From: Thioalkalivibrio sp. ALE14
GTDB lineage: Bacteria; Pseudomonadota; Gammaproteobacteria; Ectothiorhodospirales; Ectothiorhodospiraceae
Reading direction: 5' to 3'
Length of the DNA stretch: 64,000 bases
NCBI RefSeq assembly: GCF_000376845.1
Contig: NZ_AQXY01000025.1
Location: 1 to 64,000, forward strand
Shown: piece by piece, positions 17,083-26,283 of the stretch
How positions within the stretch are numbered: position 1 is the stretch's first letter
Layout of the letters: each line of letters opens with the position of its first letter
The notes under the pieces: model-generated
What the model saw: the letters and a program-made list of their open reading frames with translations, nothing else
What the model was told of the DNA's origin: nothing
Databases searched by the model: none
Position numbers and translations under genes: made by a program

Positions 17083-17952
17083 ATGGACACGCGCGATGAA
17101 CTGAACGCCGTCTCCGACCCGCCCGCGACCGCGGAGACCGGCGCGGACGGGGAGGTGCTCTATCGCGTGCATGGCGAGCCGGTGGCCGAACTGCCCGCCG
17201 ACCTCTACATCCCGCCCGATGCCCTGGAGGTCTTCCTCGACTCCTTCGAGGGGCCCCTGGACCTGCTGCTGTACCTGATCCGGCGGCAGAACCTCGACAT
17301 CCTGGCGATCCCCATCGCCGAGATCACCCGCCAGTACATGGCCTACATCGAGGTAATGCGGGCCCTTCGCCTGGAGTTGGCTGGCGAGTACCTGGTGATG
17401 GCCGCGCTGCTGGCCGAGATCAAGTCGCGCATGCTGCTGCCGCGGCCGAAGGAGGCCGAGACGGACGAGGACGCCGACCCGCGCATGGCCCTGATCCGCC
17501 AGTTACAGGAGTACGAGCAGTTCAAGACCGCGGCCGAGCGCCTGGACGCCCTGCCGCGCATGGATCGCGACGTGTTCGCCGCCGGTGCCAGCGTCGAGGC
17601 CCTTGAGGGGCCGCCGCCCCCGGGGCCGACGATGGACGAGCTGATGGAGGCCCTGGCCGCGGTGATGCACCGCGCCAGCCTGATGGCGCACCACCATGTC
17701 TCCACCGAGCAGTTGTCGGTGCGCGAGCGCATGTCCAGCATCCTCGACAGCCTGCACCCGGAGCGCTTCACCGACTTCGTGGCCCTGCTGCTGGCGGCCG
17801 AGGGGCGCCAGGGGGTGGTGGTATCGTTCCTCGCGGTGCTGGAGTTGACCAAGGCGGGCCTGATCGAGTGGGGGCAGAGCGAACCCTACAGCCCGATCCG
17901 GCTGCGCCGGCGCGGGACACCTGTGGACGACGAAGGGGGAGAATCGGCGTGA
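17083..17952 (+). CDS. scpA: Segregation and condensation protein A
   Basis: ScpA is the kleisin of the SMC-ScpAB complex that compacts and segregates the chromosome. The 289-residue product shows the N-terminal kleisin region LDSFEGPLDLLLYLIRRQNLDILAIP, then LAGEYLVMAALLAEIKSRMLLPRP, and a C-terminal winged-helix part (FVALLLAAEGRQGVVVSFLAVLELTKAGLI). It starts 3 bp after trpS and overlaps scpB by 4 bp (GTGA), so trpS-scpA-scpB form one unit, an arrangement common in gammaproteobacteria. No smc gene is in the window. Confidence 0.95.
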   Translation: MDTRDELNAVSDPPATAETGADGEVLYRVHGEPVAELPADLYIPPDALEVFLDSFEGPLDLLLYLIRRQNLDILAIPIAEITRQYMAYIEVMRALRLELAGEYLVMAALLAEIKSRMLLPRPKEAETDEDADPRMALIRQLQEYEQFKTAAERLDALPRMDRDVFAAGASVEALEGPPPPGPTMDELMEALAAVMHRASLMAHHHVSTEQLSVRERMSSILDSLHPERFTDFVALLLAAEGRQGVVVSFLAVLELTKAGLIEWGQSEPYSPIRLRRRGTPVDDEGGESA

Positions 17953-18662
17953 GCGAATCGACGGGTTCCGGGGTCCAGGCACCCTCCGCGGCCACGGATG
18001 ACGACCAGGTACGGGCCGTCGAGCTGGCGGTCGAGGCGGTACTGTTCGCGGCGGCCGAACCGGTGGAACCCCGTGACCTGAAGGCGGCCTGCGAGGACAT
18101 GGGTGAGGTCGACCAGGCGTTGCTCGAGCAGGCACTGGGCCGGTTGCAGGAACGCTACCAGGATCGTGCCATCGAGCTGGTGCGCTCCGCGGGTGGCTAC
18201 CGCTTCCGCGTACGCTCGCGCTTCTCCGCGACGGTGCAGGCCGCGCAGCCGGAACGCCCGGCGCGCCTGTCGCGGGCGCTGCTGGAGACCCTCGCCATCA
18301 TTGCCTACCGCCAGCCGGTTACGCGTGCCGAGATCGAGGCGGTGCGCGGCGTCGCCGTCAGCTCGGGGATCATGCGCACGCTGCAGGAGCGGGAATGGGT
18401 GCGTGTGGTGGGGCACAAGGAGGTGCCGGGCCGACCCGCGCTGTACGCGACCACCCGCGGTTTTCTCGACGACCTGGGCCTCAAGCGCCTGGAGGACCTG
18501 CCGCCGCTGGACCAGATCCGCGACCTGGCGGACGTGGCCTCGGATGCCGGGCTGAGCCTGACGCCGCCGGAGACCGACGAAGACGCCGGTCCGGGCACGA
18601 ACCAGCGGCTGGAGCTCGACGTCGCCGGCCCGGAGCCGGCACCCCCTACGCGGTCAAGCTGA
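17949..18662 (+). CDS. scpB: Segregation and condensation protein B
   Basis: ScpB dimers bind ScpA in the SMC complex. The 237-residue product has two winged-helix domains: VEAVLFAAAEPVEPRDLKAA at the start and ARLSRALLETLAIIAYRQPV with SSGIMRTLQEREWVRVVGHKE in the second, ending at GFLDDLGLKRLEDLPPL, then an acidic tail. The GTG start overlaps the scpA stop. The stop at 18662 is 2 bp from the stop of the convergent FKBP-rhodanese gene, with no terminator between. Confidence 0.95.
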   Translation: MSESTGSGVQAPSAATDDDQVRAVELAVEAVLFAAAEPVEPRDLKAACEDMGEVDQALLEQALGRLQERYQDRAIELVRSAGGYRFRVRSRFSATVQAAQPERPARLSRALLETLAIIAYRQPVTRAEIEAVRGVAVSSGIMRTLQEREWVRVVGHKEVPGRPALYATTRGFLDDLGLKRLEDLPPLDQIRDLADVASDAGLSLTPPETDEDAGPGTNQRLELDVAGPEPAPPTRSS

Positions 18663-18664
18663 GT

Positions 18665-19474
18665 TCAGCACTGGGCCGTTTCGGCCGTCTCCGGGCAGTC
18701 ATGCTGCACCAGGCGGTCGTCCGCCAGCCATTCCATGATGCCGTCGGTCACGTTGTAGATGTTCTCGTAGCCGAGGCCGTCCGCCAGGGCGCGGGCGAGG
18801 GCGCCGGTGCGGTTGCCGACCCGGCAGATCAGCACGACTTCCTCATCGGGCTTGACCAGTTCCGTGAACTGCCGGCCGAAATCCGGATGGAGCTCGCCGT
18901 TCTCGTCGAAGGCGGTGATTCGATGGCTGCCCTCGATCACGCCGGTCTCGGCCCACTCGTCCGGGCGGCGGATATCCACGATGGTCGCGCCCTCGGCAAT
19001 CTTCTCGGCCAGGCCCTCGTTGTCCAGGCCACTGAACGGCGCGCGTTCGACGTCGAGGATCTCCACCTCGAAGCGCAGGGTCGCGTTGGACGGGATGATG
19101 TTGCCGGCCCCACGCTCGCCATAGCCCAGTTCGGGCGGAATGACGATCTCCCGCTTGCCGCCCTCGCGCATGCCCATCACGCCCTGCTCGAAGCCGGGGA
19201 TGACCTGGCCCGTGCCGATGGTCAGCGCGAACGGGGCGCCGGATTCGCGGCTCGAGTCGAACACGGTGCCATCCTCCTCCAGACGGCCGGTGTAATGGAG
19301 GATCGCCGTGTCGTGGCGAACGATCTCTGGACCCTCGCCACGTTCAACCTCGTGAATCTCGATGGAAGCGGCCGATTCCGCGCTGGCCGTTCCTGCTGTC
19401 ATTAGCGCCCCACCCAGGGCGGTCGAGAATATAACAACGGCGGCATATGCGAAACGATGAATATCGGTTTTCAT
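18665..19474 (-). CDS. Exported FKBP-type prolyl isomerase fused to a rhodanese domain
   Basis: The 269-residue product has a signal peptide ending near TAGTASAES, an FKBP domain at about residues 38-145 (ILHYTGRLEEDGTVFDSS, VIPGFEQGVMGMREGGKRE, PPELGYGERGAG, LRFEVEILDVE) and a rhodanese domain at about 150-260 with loop CRVGNRTGAL, so the catalytic Cys is present. FKBPs isomerise X-Pro bonds; rhodaneses move sulfane sulfur. The fusion is unusual and sits divergently from the sulfite dehydrogenase operon, which suggests a role in periplasmic sulfur handling or in maturing those proteins (inference). Confidence 0.9.
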   Translation of the reverse strand: MKTDIHRFAYAAVVIFSTALGGALMTAGTASAESAASIEIHEVERGEGPEIVRHDTAILHYTGRLEEDGTVFDSSRESGAPFALTIGTGQVIPGFEQGVMGMREGGKREIVIPPELGYGERGAGNIIPSNATLRFEVEILDVERAPFSGLDNEGLAEKIAEGATIVDIRRPDEWAETGVIEGSHRITAFDENGELHPDFGRQFTELVKPDEEVVLICRVGNRTGALARALADGLGYENIYNVTDGIMEWLADDRLVQHDCPETAETAQC

Positions 19475-19734
19475 TATGTAGCGTCCTCTAATATTAAAGG
19501 ATTTCGATAACCCTTTAATGTCAGCCGGTTGGGGGTTCTTTTGATGGCGGCATTCTACACCGTATTACCCGGTCCGAATACAGGCGTTAGAAGCGGTATT
19601 CTGGATTGTGTAAAAAAATACCGAACTTTTATTGCAGGCTTTTAGGGGATGTACTAAAACCATATTCAGCTGTCCCAGGGAGAGAGGGACAGCACATGCA
19701 ATTTTGTTCCGAAGAACAACCCGGAGGCTGGCCA

Positions 19735-21066
19735 ATGACTGACCAAAAGAACGATCGTTCCGAGATGAACGACAAGTCCGAAGAAGAGCTCAAGGAAACC
19801 GGGGAGCTGACCGATACGGGTGCCGCCCGCCGGAGTTTCCTGGGCAAACTGGGCAAGGGCGGCGCCGCCCTCGCCGTGTTCGGCATGGGCGCGGAAACCG
19901 CCATGCAGACCATGTTCAACCGCAGCACGCTGTCCAGCGCCGTGGCCGCCGGCATCGAGGGCTTCAGCGTTCCGGGCAAGGTGGATGGCTTCATCTATCT
20001 CAATGACCGCCCGATCAACGGCGAACTGCCGCCGCACCTGCTGCACGACGAGGTGACCCCGTTCCCCAATATGTTCATCCGCAACAACGGCGTTCCGCCG
20101 GCGAAGGATGGCATTGATCCCTCGCAGTGGACGCTGACCGTGAGCGGCGAGGCGGCCAACCGCGAGGTGACCTACTCGATCGACGATCTGAAGAACAAGT
20201 TCGAAAACGTCGAAATGCAGATCTGGATCGAGTGCGGCGGCAACGGTCGTGCCGCGTTCGAGCCGTCCCCGCGTGGCAACCAGTGGGACCTCGGCGCGAT
20301 CGGCTGCCCGACCTGGACCGGCGTGCGCCTGCGTGACGTACTGGAAGATGTCGGTTACGACAAGGACAAGGCCGTCTACATCGGCTACAAGGCGGGTGAT
20401 GCCCACCTGAGCGGCCGCGACGACCTGGATGCGATCTCCCGCGGTTGCCCGATGCGCAAGGCGGTGGAAGACGAGACCCTGATTGTCTGGGCGATGAACG
20501 GCGAGGATATCCCCGAGCAGCACGGCTATCCGCTGCGCCTGATCACCCCGGGATTCCCGGGCTCCGCGAGCGGCAAGTGGCTGCAGGGCATCCTGATCCG
20601 TGACCGCGAGCACGACGGGGCCAAGATGACGGGCCAGAGCTACCGCGTCCCGGCCTATCCGGTCGAAGCCGGAGCCGACGTGCCGGAAGAGGATATGGTG
20701 GTCCTCGAGGAGATGCCGGTGAAATCGCTCATCACCTCGCCGCAGACCGGGGTCCGTGTGTCGCAGGGCGACGGTCTGAAGGTCGAGGGCAAGGCCTGGG
20801 ACGGCTGGGGTGATGTCGAGGAGCTGCACGTGTCCATCGACCATGGCCAGACTTGGCAGAAGGCCGATCTCCAGCGGCCGGTCAACAAGTTTGCCTGGCA
20901 GCTCTGGGAGGCCAACATCGAGTTCCCGACCACCGGTTTCTACCAGGTCTGGGCGGTGGCGACCAACAGCAAGGGCGAGCGCCAGCCGATGGTGCTGCCG
21001 GGCTGGAACCCGCGTGGTTACGGCAACAACAAGGCCCACCACATCGATGTCCACGTAGAAGCCTAA
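19735..21066 (+). CDS. Sulfite dehydrogenase-type molybdopterin oxidoreductase (SoxC/SorA-like), Tat-exported
   Basis: The enzyme would oxidise sulfite to sulfate in the periplasm. The 443-residue product has a twin-arginine signal (ARRSFLGKLGKGGAAL, residues ~31-46), the Moco domain with the cofactor-binding Cys in IWIECGGNGRAAF, PLRLITPGFPGSASGKWL, and a C-terminal Mo-co dimerisation domain (GKAWDGWGDVEELHVSIDHG). ATG 19735 has GGAGG 8 bases upstream; ATG 19696 also has a purine-rich site and is the alternative. A one-heme cytochrome gene follows after 9 bp, as in SorAB-type systems. Molybdate uptake genes lie at 51.5-54.7 kb. I cannot separate SoxC from SorA by eye. Confidence 0.9.
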   Translation: MTDQKNDRSEMNDKSEEELKETGELTDTGAARRSFLGKLGKGGAALAVFGMGAETAMQTMFNRSTLSSAVAAGIEGFSVPGKVDGFIYLNDRPINGELPPHLLHDEVTPFPNMFIRNNGVPPAKDGIDPSQWTLTVSGEAANREVTYSIDDLKNKFENVEMQIWIECGGNGRAAFEPSPRGNQWDLGAIGCPTWTGVRLRDVLEDVGYDKDKAVYIGYKAGDAHLSGRDDLDAISRGCPMRKAVEDETLIVWAMNGEDIPEQHGYPLRLITPGFPGSASGKWLQGILIRDREHDGAKMTGQSYRVPAYPVEAGADVPEEDMVVLEEMPVKSLITSPQTGVRVSQGDGLKVEGKAWDGWGDVEELHVSIDHGQTWQKADLQRPVNKFAWQLWEANIEFPTTGFYQVWAVATNSKGERQPMVLPGWNPRGYGNNKAHHIDVHVEA

Positions 21067-21075
21067 GGAGCTGTA

Positions 21076-21402
21076 ATGAAGTCGAAGAGGGTCCTGCTGC
21101 TGCCGGCCATCCTCGGCCTCCTCTGGGTGGCGCCCGCGACTGCGGGCGACCACGTCGAGGCCGCCGAGGAATACGAGACCGATCCGGAAACCAGCCTGAT
21201 CAAAGCGCCGGGTTTCGAGACGGTCAAGAACAATTGCACCGTGTGCCATTCCGCCCGTTTGTTTACGGGGCGAGGTTACACGCGCAAGGTCTGGCTGGAA
21301 CAGATTCGCTGGATGCAGGACAGCCAGGGGCTCTGGGAGTTTCCACCAGAAATGGAGGAAGAGATCCTGGACTACCTGGAGACCTACTACCCACCGCGCT
21401 GA
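21076..21402 (+). CDS. Small monoheme cytochrome c, probable sulfite dehydrogenase subunit
   Basis: The 108-residue product has a signal peptide ending near APATAGDH, one heme-binding motif NCTVCHS (about residue 54-58) and a late Met (RWMQD) that could be the sixth ligand. It should accept electrons from the adjacent molybdoenzyme and pass them to the respiratory chain. A strong ribosome site (AAGGAG) precedes it, it lies 9 bp after the dehydrogenase gene, and a terminator follows at 21424. Confidence 0.9.
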   Translation: MKSKRVLLLPAILGLLWVAPATAGDHVEAAEEYETDPETSLIKAPGFETVKNNCTVCHSARLFTGRGYTRKVWLEQIRWMQDSQGLWEFPPEMEEEILDYLETYYPPR

Positions 21403-21423
21403 TCGCTGCACGGTGATGACGAA

Positions 21424-21453
21424 ACGCCCCGGCTGGTCCGGGGCGTTTTTTTT
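21424..21453 (+). terminator. Rho-independent terminator after the sulfite dehydrogenase operon
   Basis: A 9-bp perfect stem, ACGCCCCGG / CCGGGGCGT, with a 5-nt loop is followed by a run of eight T. It ends the two-gene operon 22 bp after the cytochrome stop. Confidence 0.95.
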
Positions 21454-21489
21454 GGTTTGCGGGTTGGCCGACCCGCGCCGTTGAAACCG

Positions 21490-23712
21490 CTATCCGCCGT
21501 GGGTGGGTGTGAGGGCCCAGCAGCGGTGGGGGGGTGGCGGGCGGCGGAAGTCTTCGTCGAGGGTCTCGCGGGTGATGTCGCGGGCATCGAGACCGGTCAG
21601 CGCGGCGTGGTCCAGCTCGAAGCGGCGGCGATTGGTGGAGAAGTAGAGCACGCCGTCCGGGGTGAGCAAGCGCGCCGCGGCCAGGATCAACTGGACATGG
21701 TCGCGCTGCACCTCGAAGTCGTCCTCGGTGCGCTTGGAGTTGGAGAAGGTTGGCGGGTCGAGGAAGATCCGCTCGAAGACCATGCCCGGGGTCTCCGCGG
21801 CCCCTTCCAGCCAGCGAACCACGTCCTCGCGCAGCAGGGCGTGGGTGCCGGGCAGGCGGCGGCTGCGGCCATCGCGGATCTCGGCCTCCAGGCCGTTGGC
21901 GCGGAAATTGGCCTCGGCCCATTCCAGGTAGGTGTTGGACAGGTCCACGGACACGGTCTGGCGTGCCCCGCCGACCGCCGCATGCACGCTGACCGCGGCG
22001 GTGTAGCAGAACAGGTTCAGCAGGCGCAGGCCGCGGCATTCCTGCTGCAGCCGCAGCCGCATCGGGCGGTGGTCGAGGAACAGCCCGGAGTCCAGGTAGG
22101 CGTCCAGGTCCACCCGCAGGCGGCAGCCGTGTTCGACCACGGTGAAGGGTGCGGCCTCGGCGGTTTCGGCGCGCTGGTACTGCGAGCGTCCCTTTTGTGC
22201 CCGGCGCTGCTTGTAGTGCAGGTGCGCGGGTTCGACGCCGGTGACCTCCAGGGTGGCGGCCAGCGCGCCGCGCAGGCGGGCCTCGGCCCGGGCGGGCTCG
22301 ACGCTGGCGGGGGCGGCGAACTCCTGCACGTGCAGGTGCACGGTGCCGTCTTCCGCCTCGTAGCGGTCGATCTGCAGGGGGTATTCCGCCAGATCCGAGT
22401 CGTACAGGCGATAGCAGGTGATGCCCTGACGCCGCGCCCAGCGGGTCAGGTGGCGCAGGTTCTTCTGCAGCCGGTTGGCGAAGTCCGGCGCCGGTGCGGC
22501 CGCCGGCGCGTCGCGCTGATGGATCTCGAACTGGAGCAGGTGGCAGGCGAGGGTGCCGTTGTAGAAGCGGTGCTTGTGGCTGGCACGCAGGCCCAGGCGC
22601 TGCGAGTCGGTCGTGTCCGCCACCAGCAGGGCGATATGCCAGCCGCCAAAGGTGCTGCGTAGACGCTCGCCCAGCAGGCTGTAGAGCTTGATCAGTTCCG
22701 GGGTGTTGCCGATGCGCTCGCCGTAGGGCGGGTTGCTGACCAGCATGCCGTGGTCGGCCGGGGGCGCCAGGGTCAGGGCATCGGCCTGCTCGAAGCGCGT
22801 GCAGTCGCGCACGCCGGCGGCCTGGGCCGCCTTGCGGGCGGCGGCCACCGCCCCCCGGTCGCGGTCGCTGCCCAGCAGCGGCGGGCCCTCCCAGGGGCGC
22901 ACCGCGTCACGCGCCTCGGCCACGCAGCGGTCCCAGAGCCCGGCATCGTGGCCGGACCAGCCGTGGGGGCGAAAACCCTCGCGCAGCAGGCCGGGGGCGG
23001 TATGAGTGGCCATCAGGGCGGCCTCGATCACCAGGGTGCCGCTGCCGCAGAAGGGGTCGAGGAACTGCGCGTCGGGATGGGTCTCCAGGTGTTCCGGCCA
23101 GCCGGCACGCATCAGCAGCGCGGCGGCGAGGTTTTCGCGCAGCGGGGCCTCGCCGCCGCTGCCGCGATAGCCGCGACGGTGCAGGCCACCATTGCCGAGG
23201 TCCAGGCTGATCTGGGCCTGTCGGCCCTGCAGTTGCAGCAGCACGCGCACGTCCGGATCGGCGGCGTCCACGTCGGGGCGTTCCCCGGTGGCGTCGCGGA
23301 AGGCATCGGCGATGCCGTCCTTTACGCGCACCCCGGCGAAATGGGTATGCCCGATGTGCGAACTCTTGCCGGTCACATCCACCGCAAAGGTGGCGTCGAG
23401 GTCGAACAGGGCGGGCCAGTCCAGCGCCCGGCTGGCGACGTAGCAGGCATCGCCGTCGGGTTCGTCGAAGCGCGCCAGCGGCAGCAGGATGCGGCTGGCC
23501 ACGCGGCTGCCGAGCAGGCAGCGGTACAGCGTGGTCAGGTCCGCACGGAAATGGACGCCGGCGCGGTCCTCGAGCAGGTCGGTTGCGCCGATGCCCTCCA
23601 ACTCGCGCGCGACCAGCGGCGCCAGCCCCCCGGCGGCGGTCGCCAGATACTCGCGGGTGTCGGCCGTCGCGTCATACGGGGCGATCGGGGCGCCGGGGGC
23701 GGGTTCGGTCAT
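21490..23712 (-). CDS. rlmL: Bifunctional 23S rRNA (guanine2445-N2)/(guanine2069-N7)-methyltransferase
   Basis: RlmKL methylates two guanines in helices 74 and 80 of 23S rRNA. The 740-residue product has an N-terminal THUMP region, the RlmL methyltransferase with LDPFCGSGTLVIEAAL and the catalytic motif MLVSNPPYGERIG, and the RlmK methyltransferase with LLNLFCYTAAVSVHAA and IFLDPPTFSNSK. This is the full two-domain E. coli-type fusion. The start at 23712 (MTEPAPG) is chosen; an in-frame ATG at 23754 is less likely. It is convergent with the sulfite dehydrogenase operon. Confidence 0.96.
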   Translation of the reverse strand: MTEPAPGAPIAPYDATADTREYLATAAGGLAPLVARELEGIGATDLLEDRAGVHFRADLTTLYRCLLGSRVASRILLPLARFDEPDGDACYVASRALDWPALFDLDATFAVDVTGKSSHIGHTHFAGVRVKDGIADAFRDATGERPDVDAADPDVRVLLQLQGRQAQISLDLGNGGLHRRGYRGSGGEAPLRENLAAALLMRAGWPEHLETHPDAQFLDPFCGSGTLVIEAALMATHTAPGLLREGFRPHGWSGHDAGLWDRCVAEARDAVRPWEGPPLLGSDRDRGAVAAARKAAQAAGVRDCTRFEQADALTLAPPADHGMLVSNPPYGERIGNTPELIKLYSLLGERLRSTFGGWHIALLVADTTDSQRLGLRASHKHRFYNGTLACHLLQFEIHQRDAPAAAPAPDFANRLQKNLRHLTRWARRQGITCYRLYDSDLAEYPLQIDRYEAEDGTVHLHVQEFAAPASVEPARAEARLRGALAATLEVTGVEPAHLHYKQRRAQKGRSQYQRAETAEAAPFTVVEHGCRLRVDLDAYLDSGLFLDHRPMRLRLQQECRGLRLLNLFCYTAAVSVHAAVGGARQTVSVDLSNTYLEWAEANFRANGLEAEIRDGRSRRLPGTHALLREDVVRWLEGAAETPGMVFERIFLDPPTFSNSKRTEDDFEVQRDHVQLILAAARLLTPDGVLYFSTNRRRFELDHAALTGLDARDITRETLDEDFRRPPPPHRCWALTPTHGG

Positions 23713-23775
23713 GACGGGCTCGGGCAGACTGGAAGGCCGGTTATTCTGGCACAACCGGGTGCCGGAGCGACGGCC

Positions 23776-24561
23776 TCAGCGCAGCAGGCGGCGGCGGATC
23801 AGCCAGGTGGCCAGCACGATGGCACCGAGGCCATAGGCGGTGATCACGGCCAGATGCGGGAGCCAGGCGTCCGGCCAGGCGCCGGTCATCAGCGGGCGCA
23901 CGATCTCCAGCACATGCGCCAGCGGCAGGGCCAGTGCGAGGCCCTGCACCCAGCCGGGCAGCTCGGTGAGCGGGAAGAACACGCCCGAGAGCAGCAGCAT
24001 CGGTGTCACCGCCAGGGTGAAGTAGTAGAGGAAGAAGTCATAGCTGCGCGCCAGCGCGGTGATCACCAGGGCCAGCGCGCCGAAGGTGAACGCGGCGAGG
24101 AAGATTACCGGCAGTGCGAGCAGCGCCCGGGCATCGCTGACCAGCCCCAGCAGGCTGGCGACGACCAGGATGGTAATGGCACTGATCAGGCCCTTGGTCG
24201 CCGCCCAGACGGCCTCGGCGAAGACGATGTCGTCCAGGGTCAGGGGCGTGGCCAGCATGCCCAGCCAGGTGTTCTGCTCCGCCATGCGGGTGTAGGCGGA
24301 ATACATGCCCTCGAAGCTCGCGGTAAACATCGCGGAGGAGCAGATGATGCCGGAGGCGATGAACACCATGTAGCGCATGCCGTCGAGATCGCCCACCAGG
24401 CTGCCGAAGCCGTAGCCAAAGGCCAGCAGGTACAGGATCGGCTCGCCGAAGTTGCCGAGCATCGACGGCACGATCAGCTTGCGCCAGACCAGCAGGTTGC
24501 GCCGCCAGACCGCAACGAAGCGCAGGCTGGGGCGGGGCAGGACGGGATGGTCGCCGGGCAT
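23776..24561 (-). CDS. ABC-2 type exporter permease (NodJ-like)
   Basis: The 261-residue product has six membrane segments in the ABC-2 pattern, beginning VWRRNLLVWRKLIVPSMLGN and containing LYLLAFGYGFGSLVGDLDG, typical of the NodJ/DrrB group. It pairs with the ATPase gene 4 bp upstream. NodIJ itself exports lipo-oligosaccharides in rhizobia; in free-living bacteria the substrate of such pairs is unknown. No nodulation genes are nearby, so only ABC exporter is supported. Confidence 0.9.
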   Translation of the reverse strand: MPGDHPVLPRPSLRFVAVWRRNLLVWRKLIVPSMLGNFGEPILYLLAFGYGFGSLVGDLDGMRYMVFIASGIICSSAMFTASFEGMYSAYTRMAEQNTWLGMLATPLTLDDIVFAEAVWAATKGLISAITILVVASLLGLVSDARALLALPVIFLAAFTFGALALVITALARSYDFFLYYFTLAVTPMLLLSGVFFPLTELPGWVQGLALALPLAHVLEIVRPLMTGAWPDAWLPHLAVITAYGLGAIVLATWLIRRRLLR

Positions 24562-24565
24562 GGGC

Positions 24566-25501
24566 TCAGTCCCTCAGCTCGTGGCCGGTGAGTTTCAGGA
24601 AGACGTCTTCCAGATCCGCCTCACGCAGGGTGGACTCGCGACCCAGGGCGCGCAGGCGTTCGCGCAGCCGCTCGGGCTCCGCGGTGTAGACCAGCCAGGT
24701 GTCGGCGACCTGGTGGGCGCGATCCTTCGGGCCCAGTTCGCGCTCCAGCAGCTGGCCCGCGTCGGCGCCGCCCACGGTCAGCACCCAGGGCTCGATGTGC
24801 TCGGCAATCAGGCGGCTGGGGGCATCGCAGGCAATGATTCGGCCGTGGTCAATGATCGCGATGCGGTCGCACAGTTCCTCGGCCTCTTCCATGTAGTGCG
24901 TGGTGAGTACCAGGGTCACACCGGATGCGCGCAACTGACGCAGTTGCCGCCACAGGTGGTGGCGCGCCTGCGGGTCGAGGCCGGTGGTGGGTTCGTCCAG
25001 GACGACGACCTCCGGCTCGTTGATCAGGGCGCGCGCCAGGGTCAGACGCCGCTTCATGCCCCCGGACAGGGCATCGATACGGGCGCCGCGCTTGTCGTTC
25101 AGGTTGACCTGCTCCAGCAGCCGGTCGATGCGCGCCTCCACCGTCGGCCCGGACAGGCCGAAGTAGGCGGCGTAGGTGCGCATGTTCTCGATCACCGTGA
25201 AGTCGGGGTCGAGGGTGTCGAACTGGGGCACGATGCCCAGGCGTTCCCGGACCGCGCGCTCGCCCTCGGGCATCGGCAGGCCGAGGACCTCGACCTGTCC
25301 GCCGTCGATCGGGGTCATGCCCAGCAGCATGCGCAGGGTGGTGGTCTTGCCGGCCCCGTTGGGCCCCAGCAGGCCGAAGAACTCGCCCGGCGCGATTTCG
25401 AGGTCCACGCCGTCGACGACCGCCAGGCCGTCGTATGCCTTGTACAGTTGCTGGATGGAGATGGCGGACACGGCAGGACCCGGGGCGGATGGCGAGTGCA
25501 T
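24566..25501 (-). CDS. ABC exporter ATPase (NodI-like)
   Basis: The 311-residue product has Walker A GPNGAGKTTT, signature LSGGMKRRLTLARAL, Walker B VVVLDEPTTGLDP and H-loop TTHYMEEAEELCDR. The order and the C-terminal extension fit the NodI/DrrA group. ATG 25501 is used; a GTG 11 codons further in (VSAISIQQLYKAYDG) could be the true start. It is co-transcribed with the permease. Confidence 0.92.
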   Translation of the reverse strand: MHSPSAPGPAVSAISIQQLYKAYDGLAVVDGVDLEIAPGEFFGLLGPNGAGKTTTLRMLLGMTPIDGGQVEVLGLPMPEGERAVRERLGIVPQFDTLDPDFTVIENMRTYAAYFGLSGPTVEARIDRLLEQVNLNDKRGARIDALSGGMKRRLTLARALINEPEVVVLDEPTTGLDPQARHHLWRQLRQLRASGVTLVLTTHYMEEAEELCDRIAIIDHGRIIACDAPSRLIAEHIEPWVLTVGGADAGQLLERELGPKDRAHQVADTWLVYTAEPERLRERLRALGRESTLREADLEDVFLKLTGHELRD

Positions 25502-25550
25502 ACCATACCGGTTCGTGGCAGTGCCCCCAATGTCCCGATCCGGTGCCATG

Positions 25551-25580
25551 AAAAAGGCCCGGATCGCGAGATCCGGGCCT
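25551..25580 (-). terminator. Rho-independent terminator after the first DsrE-like gene
   Basis: An 11-bp perfect stem (AGGCCCGGATC / GATCCGGGCCT) with a 4-nt loop is followed on the minus strand by five T. It ends the DsrE-like gene at 25607 and separates it from the ABC exporter genes. Confidence 0.93.
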
Positions 25581-25606
25581 CCCTGGGGATGGATGGCGCG
25601 TCGCGG

Positions 25607-26053
25607 TTACGGCTTGCTGTAGGTGTAGCCCTGGTGCTGCAGCCAGGAGATGTGGGCCACGCCGCTGGGGATCACGTCGTCCTCGGAGGCATCGAACAGC
25701 TCCTCCAGGGCGATATTGCGTCCGCGCAGGGTGTTCGCGCAGATCTGGAACTCCACGTTCTGCATCTTCAGGTTTTCGATGCGACCACGCAGGTTCTCGT
25801 TGGTGTTGGCGGTGCGCAGCAGGCCGAGACCGTCGCCGTGCATCACGACCTTGATCTCCATGTTCTCGGCGCCGACGGCGTTGATGTGATTCTGGATATT
25901 GCCCATGGCACCCATGTAGCGCCGCTCGTCGTCATAATTCACGTGGTAGACGACCTTGTGGGTGCCGTAGTCGAAATCGCTCGCGGCGACCAGACCGGGG
26001 AGGCTCAGTACCATTGCGAGCAGGACGGGAAGGATCAGTTTCATTGCGTTCAT
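25607..26053 (-). CDS. Exported DsrE-like protein, copy 1
   Basis: The 148-residue product has a signal peptide (LPVLLAMVLSLPGLVAAS) and a DsrE/DsrF-like fold: HKVVYHVNYDDE, NIQNHINAVGAENMEIKVVM, LKMQNVEFQICANTLRG with one Cys in the position where the sulfur-carrying Cys lies in DsrE/TusD, then IPSGVAHISWLQHQGYTYSKP. The best-known DsrE proteins are cytosolic sulfur relays; this form is exported. AGGAGG lies 10 bases before ATG 26053. It is a close paralogue of the next gene upstream on the same strand, but each has its own terminator. Confidence 0.88.
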   Translation of the reverse strand: MNAMKLILPVLLAMVLSLPGLVAASDFDYGTHKVVYHVNYDDERRYMGAMGNIQNHINAVGAENMEIKVVMHGDGLGLLRTANTNENLRGRIENLKMQNVEFQICANTLRGRNIALEELFDASEDDVIPSGVAHISWLQHQGYTYSKP

Positions 26054-26221
26054 TGCACAGGTTCCTCCTGACACAATAACGAACCCGGGCGGGTTTGCAG
26101 TACGCCTCGGGGCCTTGCGCCGGGGTTGGCGCGCTGCGATCGGGGACTTCTCGGGGAAGGCGATCGGCAGTTATCTATAAGACGCGTTGCGTATGCGTCT
26201 ATTCCCGCCGGGAGGCACGAT

Positions 26222-26262
26222 AAAAAGAAAAGGGCCCGGGAAATCCCGGGCCCAAAAAGACC
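26222..26262 (-). terminator. Rho-independent terminator after the second DsrE-like gene
   Basis: A 10-bp perfect stem, GGGCCCGGGA / TCCCGGGCCC (26232-26241 with 26244-26253), is followed on the minus strand by TTTTCTTTTTA; the other side is also T-rich in reverse, so it could work both ways. Confidence 0.93.
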
Positions 26263-26283
26263 ACCAAAGGAGGAAGGGGTGGT

